In this document: in pieces, positions 30,868 through 42,400 of the stretch
Position numbering within the stretch: the stretch's first letter is position 1
Layout: each line of letters opens with the position of its first letter
NCBI GenBank assembly: GCA_021413705.1
Contig: JAIOPX010000239.1
Location: forward strand, 1-64,000
Direction of reading: 5' to 3'
Source of the DNA: Planctomycetota bacterium
GTDB lineage: Bacteria > Planctomycetota > Planctomycetia > Pirellulales > UBA7805
DNA: 64,000 nt
Notes under the pieces: generated by a model
Databases searched by the model: none
What the model was told of the DNA's origin: nothing
Seen by the model: the letters and a program-made list of their open reading frames with translations, nothing else
Program-made: the position numbers and the translations under genes

Positions 30868-31347
30868 GTGATCTCAGCAGTGTTGCTGGGGTGCGCTTGT
30901 GTTTTGTCGGCAGGCTGTGGCAAAGGTGCTCCAACTGCAAGCAGTCCCATCCCTCAACTCAGCGCCTCAGCCCCCGCCGCCAACGACTACTCTCTGCTTC
31001 CCGCTCGCTACGGGGGCCGCTTGGAAATGACGCTCAATTTGTCCCAATCAAAAATCACCGACGCAGAACTTAGTGCGCTTCCCATTCACGATGCAGTCAC
31101 CTCGATCGACTTGAGCTACACCCCTATCGGCAATAAGGGGTTGGAGAACTTCTCCCGCGGTAAAAACGTCGAGCGGTTGATCCTGGCAGGAACCCAAGTA
31201 ACCGACGCGGGGCTGACACATCTGAAACAGATGCCCAGCCTCAAGACCGTATCGCTGGATCGAACCTCTGTGTCCACGGAAGCGCAACTTGAGCTGCTGC
31301 GATTCCTGGCAAACCGACCGGAAAAAACTCCCAGCGGTCAACCGTGA
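30868..31347 (+). CDS. Small leucine-rich-repeat lipoprotein
   Basis: Probable GTG start at 30868 (VISAVLLGCACVLSAGC, lipobox LSAGC); LRR-like ITDAELSALP..VTSIDLSYTPIGNKGLENF..VTDAGLTHLKQMPSLKTVSLDRT. Confidence 0.65.
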   Translation: MISAVLLGCACVLSAGCGKGAPTASSPIPQLSASAPAANDYSLLPARYGGRLEMTLNLSQSKITDAELSALPIHDAVTSIDLSYTPIGNKGLENFSRGKNVERLILAGTQVTDAGLTHLKQMPSLKTVSLDRTSVSTEAQLELLRFLANRPEKTPSGQP

Positions 31348-31356
31348 TCGAAACCA

Positions 31357-31385
31357 TTGAGATAGTGTCGCGTCTCAAATAAGAT
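31357..31385 (+). promoter_or_regulatory. Sigma70-like promoter TTGAGA-17-TAAGAT upstream of GH32 gene 31442
   Basis: TTGAGA 31357-31362, 17-nt spacer, TAAGAT 31380-31385; downstream ATACGAC; TTGAGA...TCTCAA inverted repeat. Confidence 0.5.
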
Positions 31386-31441
31386 ATACGACACCCCTGC
31401 AACCTCTCCCGCCTCAGCGCCTGCCTGCAAGGAACTTTTCG

Positions 31442-33052
31442 ATGAAACAATCCCGGATAGCGCTCTGTTCGTGTCGCTGTGCAAACTCGGCTCCCACCTA
31501 CTTCAGCCGGTTAGTCGCAGCCATCTTCACGCTGTCCCTCAGTTGGGTCTACCCACTGACTTTGGCTGCCCAGCCCGCGGCAAAGCCGGTGAAAGGGGCT
31601 GCGCTCCCTGCTGCAAAGTCGCCCGCAGGAAAATCGGCCCTGCCCAACAATTCAATTGATCTCACCCGTGCTCATCGCGAACACCTGCTGGCCGATCCGC
31701 ATCGCCCTGGTTATCACTTTGCGATTCCAGAAGGGAGCGCCAGGCCGTTCGACCCCAACGGGTGCATTTTCTGGAAGGGGCGCTATCACATGTTCTACAT
31801 CTACCAGGACTCCCGTGGCCACAACTTCGGTCACGTTTCCAGCACCGACTTATGTCACTGGCGCTTTCATCCCACGGGTTTGGCCGGGGGCATGTTCAGC
31901 GGCAATTGCTTTGTCAACAAAGAAGGCAAGCCGACCATGTGCTACCACGATACGCAAAAAAAAGGAAACTCGATGGCGGTAGCCCTGGATGACCAGCTCA
32001 ATAACTGGGAGAAGTTGGCGAGCAGCCCCATCACACCCCAGACCGCGCCTGGCGATCGCCACCATGGCAAGTATCGTTCGTGGGATCCCTACGGCTGGTT
32101 GGAGGGGGACAATTATTATGCCATCTTCGGCGGCAAGCATCCTGGCATCGTCAAGAGTGCGACGCTCGATGGGCCGTGGAAATACGTTGGCGATTTGCTG
32201 GCCAACGCCGCGCCGGGCGTGGGAATCGACGAAGACATTTCCTGCGCGGACTTCTTCAAGATCGGCAACAAGCACATGCTGCTGTGCATCAGTCATGGAC
32301 TTGGAGCCCGCTATTATCTGGGCGAGTGGAAAAACGAACAGTTTCATCCAGACTTTCACGAGAAGATGAGTTGGGTGGACAACTCCTACTTCGCCCCGGA
32401 AAGTCTGTTGGACGATAAGGGGCGGCGGATCATGTGGGCCTGGTTATGCGACCTGCCCGGGATCAAGACACGATCTCCTTTCGGCTGGTCGGGCACGATG
32501 AGTTTGCCCCGCGTGCTGACGCTGGATGATGCCGGCTGGTTGCGGATGAATCCGCCGGAGGAACTGGATCGGCTGCGCTATAACGAGCAATCGGTCCCGC
32601 CGCTGGAGATCGCCGCGGACAAGCAGGAAGTGCTTAAGGATCTCAGCGGCAACTCCAAGGAGTTGTTTGTCGAGATGATCCCGGACAAAGCCACCCAACA
32701 GTACGGCGTTGCAGTCTGCCGTTCTCCTGACGGCGCCGAACAGACGTTGATCTATTACGACGCGGCCGACAAGAAGCTCAAGATCGACACCAGCAAATCG
32801 AGCCTCGGCGACGGAACCAAGACTGTCGAGGCCGGCCCGCTGGAACTACCCGCCGGTGAGTCGCTCAAGCTGCGAGTGTATATCGACAACTCCGTGATCG
32901 AAGTATTCGCCAACGACGGCCGCCAGGCGGTGATGCGGCGGATCTATCCGACTCGGCAGGATAGCATCGGCGTGGCGCTGTTCTCCAACGGCGGGCGCAC
33001 GCAGATCAAGAAAATGACTGCCTGGGAAATGATGCCGTCGAATTCGTATTAG
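31442..33052 (+). CDS. GH32-family-like secreted glycosyl hydrolase
   Basis: PFDPNGCIFWKGRYHMFYIYQDSRGHNFGHVSSTDLCHWRFHPT, RSWDPYGWLEGDNYY, DEDISCADFFKIGNKHMLL, LRVYIDNSVIEVFANDGRQAV. Confidence 0.9.
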   Translation: MKQSRIALCSCRCANSAPTYFSRLVAAIFTLSLSWVYPLTLAAQPAAKPVKGAALPAAKSPAGKSALPNNSIDLTRAHREHLLADPHRPGYHFAIPEGSARPFDPNGCIFWKGRYHMFYIYQDSRGHNFGHVSSTDLCHWRFHPTGLAGGMFSGNCFVNKEGKPTMCYHDTQKKGNSMAVALDDQLNNWEKLASSPITPQTAPGDRHHGKYRSWDPYGWLEGDNYYAIFGGKHPGIVKSATLDGPWKYVGDLLANAAPGVGIDEDISCADFFKIGNKHMLLCISHGLGARYYLGEWKNEQFHPDFHEKMSWVDNSYFAPESLLDDKGRRIMWAWLCDLPGIKTRSPFGWSGTMSLPRVLTLDDAGWLRMNPPEELDRLRYNEQSVPPLEIAADKQEVLKDLSGNSKELFVEMIPDKATQQYGVAVCRSPDGAEQTLIYYDAADKKLKIDTSKSSLGDGTKTVEAGPLELPAGESLKLRVYIDNSVIEVFANDGRQAVMRRIYPTRQDSIGVALFSNGGRTQIKKMTAWEMMPSNSY

Positions 33053-33123
33053 TGGGGTGGGTGCTTGCACTCACGCAGAATTGGACGCAAACGAAAGGCC
33101 GTGGGTGCAAGCATCCACCCAAC
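33052..33123. repeat. Long imperfect inverted repeat between the two tandem GH32 genes
   Basis: Arm GTGGGGTGGGTGCTTGCACTCACGC (33052-33076) and CCGTGGGTGCAAGCATCCACCCAAC (33099-33123): 20 of 25 positions complementary. Confidence 0.7.
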
Positions 33124-33150
33124 AGTACCTTACTTCCAAAGGCTGAATTC

Positions 33151-34740
33151 ATGCGCACATGCCTATTCGGGTTCTTATCACTCTTGATTTTGCAAGGCAC
33201 GTCCACTGCCTCGGCAAAAGAACCCGCAGCAGTTTCACCGAATGTGCCTCATGACATGCGGCACCACCTGCTGGCCGATCCGCACCGGCCGGAATTTCAC
33301 TTTGTCATTCCCGAGGGACAGGTCGCGCCCTTCGATCCCAACGGCGGCTTATTCTATAACGGGCGATATCACCTGTTCTACATTTACCAGGACGAGGACC
33401 GCCAACATTGCTTTGGACACATCTCCAGCCGCGACTTGTTTCACTGGCGCCAACATCCTACCGTGCTGGCGCCAAAAGAGGGCGACGCAGACGTCGGCAC
33501 GTTCAGCGGCGGAGCGTTTCTCGATAAGCAAGGCGTGCCGACGATCATTTACTGGGGGTTGGGCGATAGTTGGGGACGGGGGAAAAAACTCAATCGCCCC
33601 GGCGGGATCTGCCTGGCCACCAGCACCGATAAGAACCTCGACACCTGGACCAAGTCCCCCCACAACCCGGTGATTCCCTATCCCAAACAAGGGGATAAGG
33701 AGTACGAGCGATACACGGCCGTCGATCCATCGGCCGTTTGGGTAAAGGACGGCAAGTACAACGTATTGACCGGCAACCTGCAAATGATGATCGAAGTCCA
33801 CAAGAATAAGCCGGAGTTCAAGAAAGGCGATACGAACTATTTGTTCCAATCGGACGACCTGATTCACTGGACCTACAAGCACGAGTTCTACAAGTCCGAT
33901 CGCAAATGGACCGCTGCATTTGAAGACAACATGTGTCCCGATTTTTTCCCCTTGGGAAACAAGCACATGATGCTCTTCATCAGCCACACCAAAGGTTGCC
34001 AGTACTATCTGGGATCCTACGAGAACGACCGGTTCGCCCCCGAACAGCACGGCCGCATGACCTGGGTAGACCACGAATTCTTCGCGCCGGAGACCATCCT
34101 CGACGACAAAGGCCGTCGGATCATGTGGGCCTGGGTGTTCGACCGCAATAGCGTCGCGAGTCAGCGCGCCGCCGGCTGGGCGGGCCTGTTCAGCCTGCCT
34201 CGCGTGCTGACGCTCGGCCAGGACGGCAACCTGCGGATGAATCCACCGGAGGAACTGGAACGACTTCGTTATAACGCTGTCACCGCTGACGACCTGAGCG
34301 TGCCGGCCGGACAGGAAGTCGTACTCGACAAGGTGAAAGGAAGCGTATTTGAATTGAACATCGTACTGGAACCGTCTCCCGAAGCGAAACAGTTCGGCGT
34401 TGTTGTCGCGAGATCTCTAGACGGCGCAGAGCAGACTCGCGTGTTCTATGACGCGACGGAGAAGAAGCTCAAAATCGACACCAGCAAATCTGGCAAGGAA
34501 GGGGGCCGTAAAATCGAGGGAGGTCCACTGGAACTAGCTGCCGACGAGCCGCTTCGACTGCGCGTGCTGGTGGATAAGTCCGTGGTCGATGTGTTCGCCA
34601 ACGACGGGCGCCAGGCCGTATGTCGGCGGATCTATCCGTCGAATCATCAGAGCGTTGGCGTAGCCGTATTCGCCACCGGCGGCCCCGTGAAAGCCAGCAA
34701 GATCAAGGCCTGGGACATCATGCCTTCCAACCCTTATTGA
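33151..34740 (+). CDS. GH32-family-like secreted glycosyl hydrolase
   Basis: PFDPNGGLFYNGRYHLFYIYQDEDRQHCFGHISSRDLFHWRQHPT, FEDNMCPDFFPLGNKHMM, LRVLVDKSVVDVFANDGRQAVCRRIYP; start ATG 33151 after signal-less extension. Confidence 0.9.
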   Translation: MRTCLFGFLSLLILQGTSTASAKEPAAVSPNVPHDMRHHLLADPHRPEFHFVIPEGQVAPFDPNGGLFYNGRYHLFYIYQDEDRQHCFGHISSRDLFHWRQHPTVLAPKEGDADVGTFSGGAFLDKQGVPTIIYWGLGDSWGRGKKLNRPGGICLATSTDKNLDTWTKSPHNPVIPYPKQGDKEYERYTAVDPSAVWVKDGKYNVLTGNLQMMIEVHKNKPEFKKGDTNYLFQSDDLIHWTYKHEFYKSDRKWTAAFEDNMCPDFFPLGNKHMMLFISHTKGCQYYLGSYENDRFAPEQHGRMTWVDHEFFAPETILDDKGRRIMWAWVFDRNSVASQRAAGWAGLFSLPRVLTLGQDGNLRMNPPEELERLRYNAVTADDLSVPAGQEVVLDKVKGSVFELNIVLEPSPEAKQFGVVVARSLDGAEQTRVFYDATEKKLKIDTSKSGKEGGRKIEGGPLELAADEPLRLRVLVDKSVVDVFANDGRQAVCRRIYPSNHQSVGVAVFATGGPVKASKIKAWDIMPSNPY

Positions 34741-35203
34741 GGCGGTTCCATCGACGCGCAGTGGCGGGGCGGCAACCGTGACCCGCGTTCCTAAATGCCT
34801 GCGCCAAAATACTTTGCGGCGGTGAATTGCAACTCGATAAGTCGTGGTCGAACGGCCTGGGTGGCGGAGTGCCGGTTCTTCGCCTGTCGTGAATTCTGGC
34901 GGCGAATAATTTTCATATTTCCTGCCTATAAAATTGTTGCGGCAGGCTTGGTGAATTGGCATACTAATGTCAGATGTCACACAAAGTTCTCGTTGGGCAA
35001 TCCACAAGGAGTACGTTAGTGTTTCTTGGACTAGTAGCGGTCAACTGAAGCGCCACGCAATTTCTGTCCATTTTCTTACCGCGATTTGCGGTCTGCCGGA
35101 CAGAGATTGCTTGGCTTCTTTTTGTACTCGTTGAAACCGTGAACACTGAACCGTGAACTCTCATTTTCAGATGTGTACTCTTTTCTTCAGAAGGAGCAAG
35201 CTC

Positions 35204-35950
35204 ATGATTTCGAAGCGAAACCACAGGGTGTTTTGCGCAGCGATGGTATTGGTCGCGAGTCTGGTGTTTGGAATGGCAAGCACGGCGCAAGCGACGAGAC
35301 TCCCTTTCGGAGCTCCCCTCGTAGACAACGTCCAGATTCCCACAGCCTACGGGGACAATGTGGCCGGCTCCCCGCAACTGGGATACACCTACTTTAATGA
35401 TGGCGAGGGCTGGACTCCCAACGTGACCTGGGACTTGCTCGCCACGGGCGCTCCCAACCTGGGATTGGTAGGATCTATCGGCTCTGCTTTTTCACCGCTT
35501 GTGGACGTTGCCTACCCGCCCAGCGCCGGAGCAGCGACCGTCACCATGGTGTTGCAGGCTGCGGCGGGCTATAAGGTGAAACTACTTGATTTCCAGGTTG
35601 CCAATTGGAATCCGACCACCATTACATGGGAATCAGTTCAGGTTCTTGACAGCGCCAATAACCCACTGGCAACTGCTACGAATGTATTGGTTCCCAATGG
35701 GGCGGGCATCCTGGATCAGGCTGGCACCTTTGGTGCAACTCCTTTCGAGGACACGAAACTGACGCTGATCTTCACCGAGACGAGTGCTTCTCCACGTGCT
35801 TTCTGGATCGCTTTTGACAATATCAAGTTTGCGGAAGTGCAGGAGGTACCCGAACCCTCTACGCTTGCCTTGTCAGGTCTCGGGCTATTCGGCTTGATGG
35901 TGTTGGCCCGCCAAGTACCTGTACGTCAGTCATTGACCTTCAAAAATTGA
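35204..35950 (+). CDS. Small PEP-CTERM secreted protein of unknown function
   Basis: AAGGAGC upstream of ATG 35204; signal-like N-terminus; C-terminus VPEPSTLALSGLGLFGLMVLARQVPVRQ. Confidence 0.8.
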   Translation: MISKRNHRVFCAAMVLVASLVFGMASTAQATRLPFGAPLVDNVQIPTAYGDNVAGSPQLGYTYFNDGEGWTPNVTWDLLATGAPNLGLVGSIGSAFSPLVDVAYPPSAGAATVTMVLQAAAGYKVKLLDFQVANWNPTTITWESVQVLDSANNPLATATNVLVPNGAGILDQAGTFGATPFEDTKLTLIFTETSASPRAFWIAFDNIKFAEVQEVPEPSTLALSGLGLFGLMVLARQVPVRQSLTFKN

Positions 35951-36114
35951 GCCCTCAACGAGAGGATCAGGCGGAGTATTTTGAGCCCATACCTCAGGGG
36001 GGTTAGCGCCTCCGTTTCTGGGCTCTAGGCTCGTTCTCGATCAGCAGGATGAGCCACAGGATGAGCCAAGGGAACAGATTGTTGGTGTAACCCGAAAAAA
36101 CACCTACAAAACTG

Positions 36115-36143
36115 TTGCCGCCCGCGTGGGGCATGGCTATCAT
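36115..36143 (+). promoter_or_regulatory. Sigma70-like promoter TTGCCG-17-TATCAT upstream of giant gene
   Basis: TTGCCG 36115-36120, 17-nt spacer, TATCAT 36138-36143, followed by near-palindrome ATCATGTATGAT. Confidence 0.45.
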
Positions 36144-36439
36144 GTATGATATGTCTCTTGTTTAGTGCGCCTCGTTCTGCCGGGTTACGCTGGCAAGGCG
36201 CAGCTGTGCGCGATAACTGAGTGTGAGTGATTGCTCTTCTCTGCAAATCTGAAACTGCGTGCCCAAGTAGAACGCTCCATGTTAATACCCCATCTTGAAA
36301 CTCCCTTCTGCGTAGCGCCATGGCGCCGCTGGGCCACGCAAAATCTTGCGACGGCCATCAGTGCGGCGGTGATGGCTCTTCGCTTGTTTTTTTCCCCAGG
36401 CGGCCAACTTATCACAGCAGGCAAGGCGAGGTGCCGCTC

Positions 36440-39400
36440 ATGAGAAGCATTTCATTGCGAGCTATTTCCTTCACCTTGCTCTGCCGGGCAGTCTGTGCCG
36501 CGGCTTGTGCGGTTGTGATGCTCCATCTCGGATTGCAACCTGCTGTGGCTCAGTGGCAAGGCGCAACGTCGGGCGATAGCTACGCCCCAGGCAACACCTA
36601 CGACTACGATGCTCCGGCGAATTGGGTTGGGGGAACGATCAATGATTCGTTCCTGGGCACCACACTCACTGGCAACGTCACCCTTTCGCTCGACGCCGCT
36701 CGTACCACGGTCCCCAGCGGACTGAACATCACTTATGCGGGCGCCTTTGATTTCAATCTCTTCTCGGACAGCGCCACCCCGCGGGCGCTTACGCTTGGCG
36801 GCAACGTGATCGCCAATGCCACCGACGGCAATCAGACGATCACCATCGGCACTGGCCTCCGTCCCGTAACCCTGAATCTCAACGATGCGACACGGACGTT
36901 TACCGTCGGAACTGGCGACACGCTGGTGGTCAACGGCGTCATCTCCAGTACGACCGTTGCAGCCGGTGGGCTGACTAAGGCCGGCACGGGTACTCTGACG
37001 CTCAACGCCGCCAACACGTTTGCCGGCCCGCTGACAATCACGGATGGCACGGTCAAAGCCAACACGAGCGCTGCGGCACTTGGCGCCGGCGTTCTCGCGT
37101 TAGGCGGGGGTACACTCGATTTCAACCATAGCGCCCTCTTAAATTTCGGTCGCGCTACCGCAGTCTACGGCAACACGACAATCATGTCTGAAAAGGATGT
37201 TGCCGGAACGGGTGTCACCTACACCCTGGGCACCATGATTATTGGCGCCAACACACTCAATGTGCAGGGTGGCAACGTCACCAGCGGCACAGCGGGGCTC
37301 ACTTTTGGCGTTACCTCACTCAATGGCAATGCCACGATCAACATCACCGACCCTGTTGGCGGCGGCACAACGCTGTTAACTGTCGGCGCCATCACGGGCT
37401 TCGCCAACAGCATCACCCTGCAAGGCAACGGAGACTTTGCCCAGGCTGGCGTTTGGAGCGGTGCTGGCAGCTCTCTCGTGCTCGATACGGGTTACAGCGG
37501 GCTGGCCACTCTCAACCAAGCCAACACATTCACCGGTGGGGTAACGATCAACAGCACCTCTGGCGGCACCCTTCGACTGAACCACGCGACGGCGGCCAAT
37601 ACACCCATTAGCTTCGGCACGGGGAGCACGGGCGTACTGCAAGTCCAGCTTTCCACCACCGTCGCGGGGCTGAGTTCCGCCGCCACCGGGGCAATCGTCG
37701 AGAACGGTGTCGGTGGAGCAACGACGCTGACCGTCAGCAACCCCAAGGCCAATACGTTTGCTGGCGTGATCCAGAACGGCGGCGCCGGTACGCTCGCCTT
37801 GACACTGAGCAACAGCGGCAACGGTGGCGTCCTGACCCTGACCGGTTCAAACAACTACAGCGGTCTGACCACGATAAGTGCCAACGCCGTACTAAACATT
37901 CAAAACAACACGGCATTGGGGAATACGACAGCCGGGACCTCGGTTACCAATCTCGGTGCTCTTCAAGTACAGAACAACATCACCGTGGGCAATGAAGCGC
38001 TGACGCTCAACGGCACCGGCGTCACCAATACCGGAGCGCTGCGGAACATCGCCGACAGCAACACCTACGGCGGCCTGATTACGCTGGGAAGCGCGTCCCG
38101 CATCAACTCGGACAGCGGTACACTTACGCTGGATGTCTCCTCAGGCAACGCGATCTCCTCGGGTGCCAATCAGAATTTGACGATCGGCGGCGCCGGCAGC
38201 GTAATCGTGGCCGATCCGATCGCAACCTTGGCCGGCACGCTGACCAAGGATGGCACTGGCACGCTGACGCTAAGGGGGTTGAACACGTACACCGGACTCA
38301 ATACGGTCCAGAACGGCAAAATCAAGGCAGATGCTTCGAACAACCTAGTGTTCAACTCCGCCAACGCGTTGACGTTTAATGGCGGCGGGACGTTTGAGTA
38401 TGATAACGGCACCGCCGCGGCCGCCCGTGCCCAGTCGCTCGGGGCGCTGACGTTCCAGGCCGGCGACGGCACCGTTCAGCTGACGCAGACCGCCGCACAG
38501 AATCTCAAACTCACTCACTCTTCGCTGGCGGCCAGGGCGGCTGGCGCGACCGGCAACTTTGTTTGGAATGGCGTTTCGGACGCCAATAACGGCATCTATC
38601 TAACGGGTGTTGCAGCCGGTTTCATCAATCAGGGAGAGTTTTTCAATGGCAGCAATTACGCGTATATGAACGCGTTGGGTACATACGTCCGAGGCATCAA
38701 TTATGGCTCCGATGCCAGCACAGCGGCCGTCGGTCCGGCCACGGAAATCGGCGCTGCTGACGCCAGCAAGCACATCCGCATCGACGGCACGATCTCGGGG
38801 CAGAACACTCGCACTATCCTCACCCTCAACCTTGCCGGCGCTTACGACTTTACCCTGGCCGGCAGTCAGACTCTGACACTGACTAATGGCGGCATCCTCA
38901 AGGCAGGGGGCGGCTCCAGTACGATCAGCGGCGGCACGGCGCTAACCCATGGCACCCTCAACGGCGAATACGTTGTCCGCACTGACGCTGCCAGTGACAG
39001 CCTGACGATCAATACTCCGATCAACGCCAACGGAGCAAACATTTTCACCAAGTCAGGGGCGGGCACGCTTACCTTGGGCGCGTCGAATGCCTTCACCGGC
39101 AACGTGTTCGTCAATGGCGGCACGTTGAGCATCAGCAACAACAACAATCTGGGGCCGGTAGCCACGACGAAGGCCATCACTCTCCACGGAGCCACGCTCC
39201 AGCTTACGAACAACATTGACTTCTACAACGGCGCTCCCGCCACGAATCCGAAAGCGTTCGGAATCGGACCGGCTGGCGCGACGATCGATACTGGCGTCAA
39301 CACGGCCACAATCTCCGGTGTTATTTCCAGCAGTGTCGCCAACCTCGGCCTGTTGACCAAGTCCGGCAGCGGTACACTCGTGCTTTCCGGCGCGAACACG

Positions 39401-42400
39401 TTGACCGGTGGCTTGAGCCTCAACCAGGGAGATCTGGTGGCCACCGTCGCCGGCGGCTTCGGCACGTCGGGCAATACCCTGTTCTTCAACGGTGGCAACC
39501 TGGAACTTCGTGCCAGCGCGACCGCCTACACCGGCAAACTAGACATGACTGCCGCCGGGACGACGGTCACCATCAACCCCGCAACATTGGGCAGTGGCGT
39601 GACCCATTCGCTCAGCACTGCGGCCACGCTTGGCACACAGACGATGGTGATTCAAAAAGGATCGCTGACCAATGTGGATACGAACTACGGCCTCACACTC
39701 AGTGCAGCACCCATTCTCACCGGCAATCCCACGTTTACGATCAATGGCAACGGCACCGGAGTTGGCACCTTGACGCTCGCGGGTGGGTTGGACATGGGAG
39801 GTGCCACCCGTACGTTGACGTTCAACTCTGGTACAGGTTCTAGTGCCGTCGTTATCAATGCCGGCGCTTTGACGGGTACGCCGGGCACGCTCGAACTGGC
39901 AGGCACCACTCCGACCATCACCGTCAACGCCCTGACCACCACCGCCAACAACCTCAAACTCAGTGGCTCGGGAACGTACACACTGCAAGGCGCCAGTACC
40001 TACACCGGCAATACGATCCTGAATAACTCGGCCGCCACTGTCATCGCTACGAATGGTGGCGGATTTGGTACCGGCAACCGGGTGGTATTCAACACGGCTG
40101 GCGCCGGCTTCGAACTGAAACTCGATGCTGGCACGACCTTTACCACCGGCTTGGATAGTTCAACCAACGGCGGAACGATCACGGTCAACCGTGCCACTCC
40201 CGCGGCCACGGCAACGACGCACATCCTGAATCAAGCCAACTTCCTCGGCGGTAATACCATCAATGTCCAGGCCGGAGCCAACATCACATCGGGTACCGCA
40301 TATGGCCTGACGCTCAGCGGCGCCAACGTCCTGACCGGCAGCCCGACCTTCAGCATCAATGGCAACGGGGCCGGTGTTGGCACACTGACTCTCTCCGGTG
40401 GTTTCGACACCCAAGGTACGACGCGGACCTTGACATTCAATGGCGGCACCAGCGCCGCGGTGATATCGGGTGCATTCGCCGGTGCCGCAGGGATCCTGGA
40501 TCTCGCTGGAAGCACGCCTAATGTTACTGTCGGTGCGCTGACGACATCTGCCAACGCTGTTCAAGTGAGTGGATCGGGCATCTACACCTTCAACGGCGCG
40601 AGTACATTCACCGGTGGGGTAATTCTGAACAATTCAGCGGCCAGTGTAATCGGCACGGTGGGCGGCGGCTTCGGCGCAACCGCGGGCAAGGTCAAGTTCA
40701 ACGTGGCCGGCACAGCATTTGAGCTGCAAAACAACACCGGTACGACATTCACTTCCGGCATCGACACTACCGCATTCGGCGGCGGCATCACGGTGAATCG
40801 AGCCACCCCCCCCGCGGCAACGGCCACAACTCACACACTGAGCCTGGCCAACAGTCTCGGCGGCACCACTCTGACTGTCAGTCCGGGAGCAAACATCAGC
40901 AGCGGAACTGCCTATGGCCTGACGCTCTCCGGCACAAGTACGCTGAGCGGCGCTCCGACGTTTGTCATCAACAATAACGGCGCAGGAATTGGCACACTCA
41001 CCTTGGGAGCCGTCCTCAACTATGCGAACAACGCCACGATCACGGGGGCCGGCAACTTCGCGCAATCAGGAGTGTGGGGTTCCGGCAGTGGCGGAATTAC
41101 TCTGGACGGCAGCTATTCTGGCGCGGCGACACTCAATCAGGCCAACACATTCACGGGCGGCGTTAGTCTGTCTTCGGGCACGCTGAACATCAACTCGGTC
41201 GGGGTGGTTGCAACCAACGGGCCGTTGGGCAATGGCGGAACATTTTCCATCAATGGCGGCACGATCGACAACACCAGTGCATCGGCAAAGGTACTTTTGA
41301 ACGTCAACCCAATTACCCTCGGGGGCAACTTCGCCTTCAGCACCTCCGCAGGTACTGCTAATAACAATCTGACGCTTCCCGGCGCGGTGAGCATGGGTGC
41401 CGATCGGACTATCACGCTTAATGGCGCAGGCGCATTAAATCTCAGTGGCCTGTGGACCAACACCAACGATTCAGTGCGGACCTTGACGATCAATAACGGC
41501 GCAGGGACCACAGCGGCCACGCTTCTCTCGATCGGCAGCTACAACTTGACTGGGCCAGGAAGCACAGCCGCACGCAACAATATCATCAACGGCACGGGCA
41601 ACGTGACGATCAGTGGCGTAGTTGGCAACGGGGTTAGCGCCGGCAGCGCTCTGACCTACAACGGCACCGGAACCCTCAGCCTCGGGGGCTCGAATACGTT
41701 TACTGGCGGCCTTACGGTCATGTCAGGCACTGTCAGTGGCACCGTTGCCAACGCGTTTGGCGGCAGCGGAACCGGAGCGGTGACACTGGGCGATGCTACC
41801 ACACCCGCGACGGGCGCCACGCTGAATTTGGGTGTCGCAGCCACATTCGCCAACCCTATCACCACGGTCCCCAACGCCAACAGCGGCGTGTTAACGATCC
41901 AGGATGGCGGAAACTTCGCCGCCATCCTCTCTGGGCCGATCACTCAGAACAGCGCGCTGACGATCCGAAACACAGGCACCACCGTGATGACGCTGACGGG
42001 GGGCATTTCTACCACATCGGGCACGGCCAATCTGACGCTCAACGCAGCCGGCACGGGAGGCATTACACTCAGTTCAAACCCGATTAACAACGCCGGTTCG
42101 ATCACCAACGCGAGCACCAGCAGCGGCCCTGTTATCATCAGCGCAGCCATCGGCAGCAGCGTCACCAATATTCTCCAAAGCGGCTCCAGCAACCTGTCAA
42201 TCACGAGCGCAACTATCGCCAACAATGGCAACCTGACTTTCTCCGGCACGGGAGCATCAACGGTCACAGTTGGCACTGGGGCGATCAATACCGTGGGCTC
42301 AATTCTCAACAACGGCATCACGACCGGCACCACAATACTCAGCGGCACGATCGGCAACACCATATCCAGCATTACTCAGAACAGTCCGACCTCAACACTG

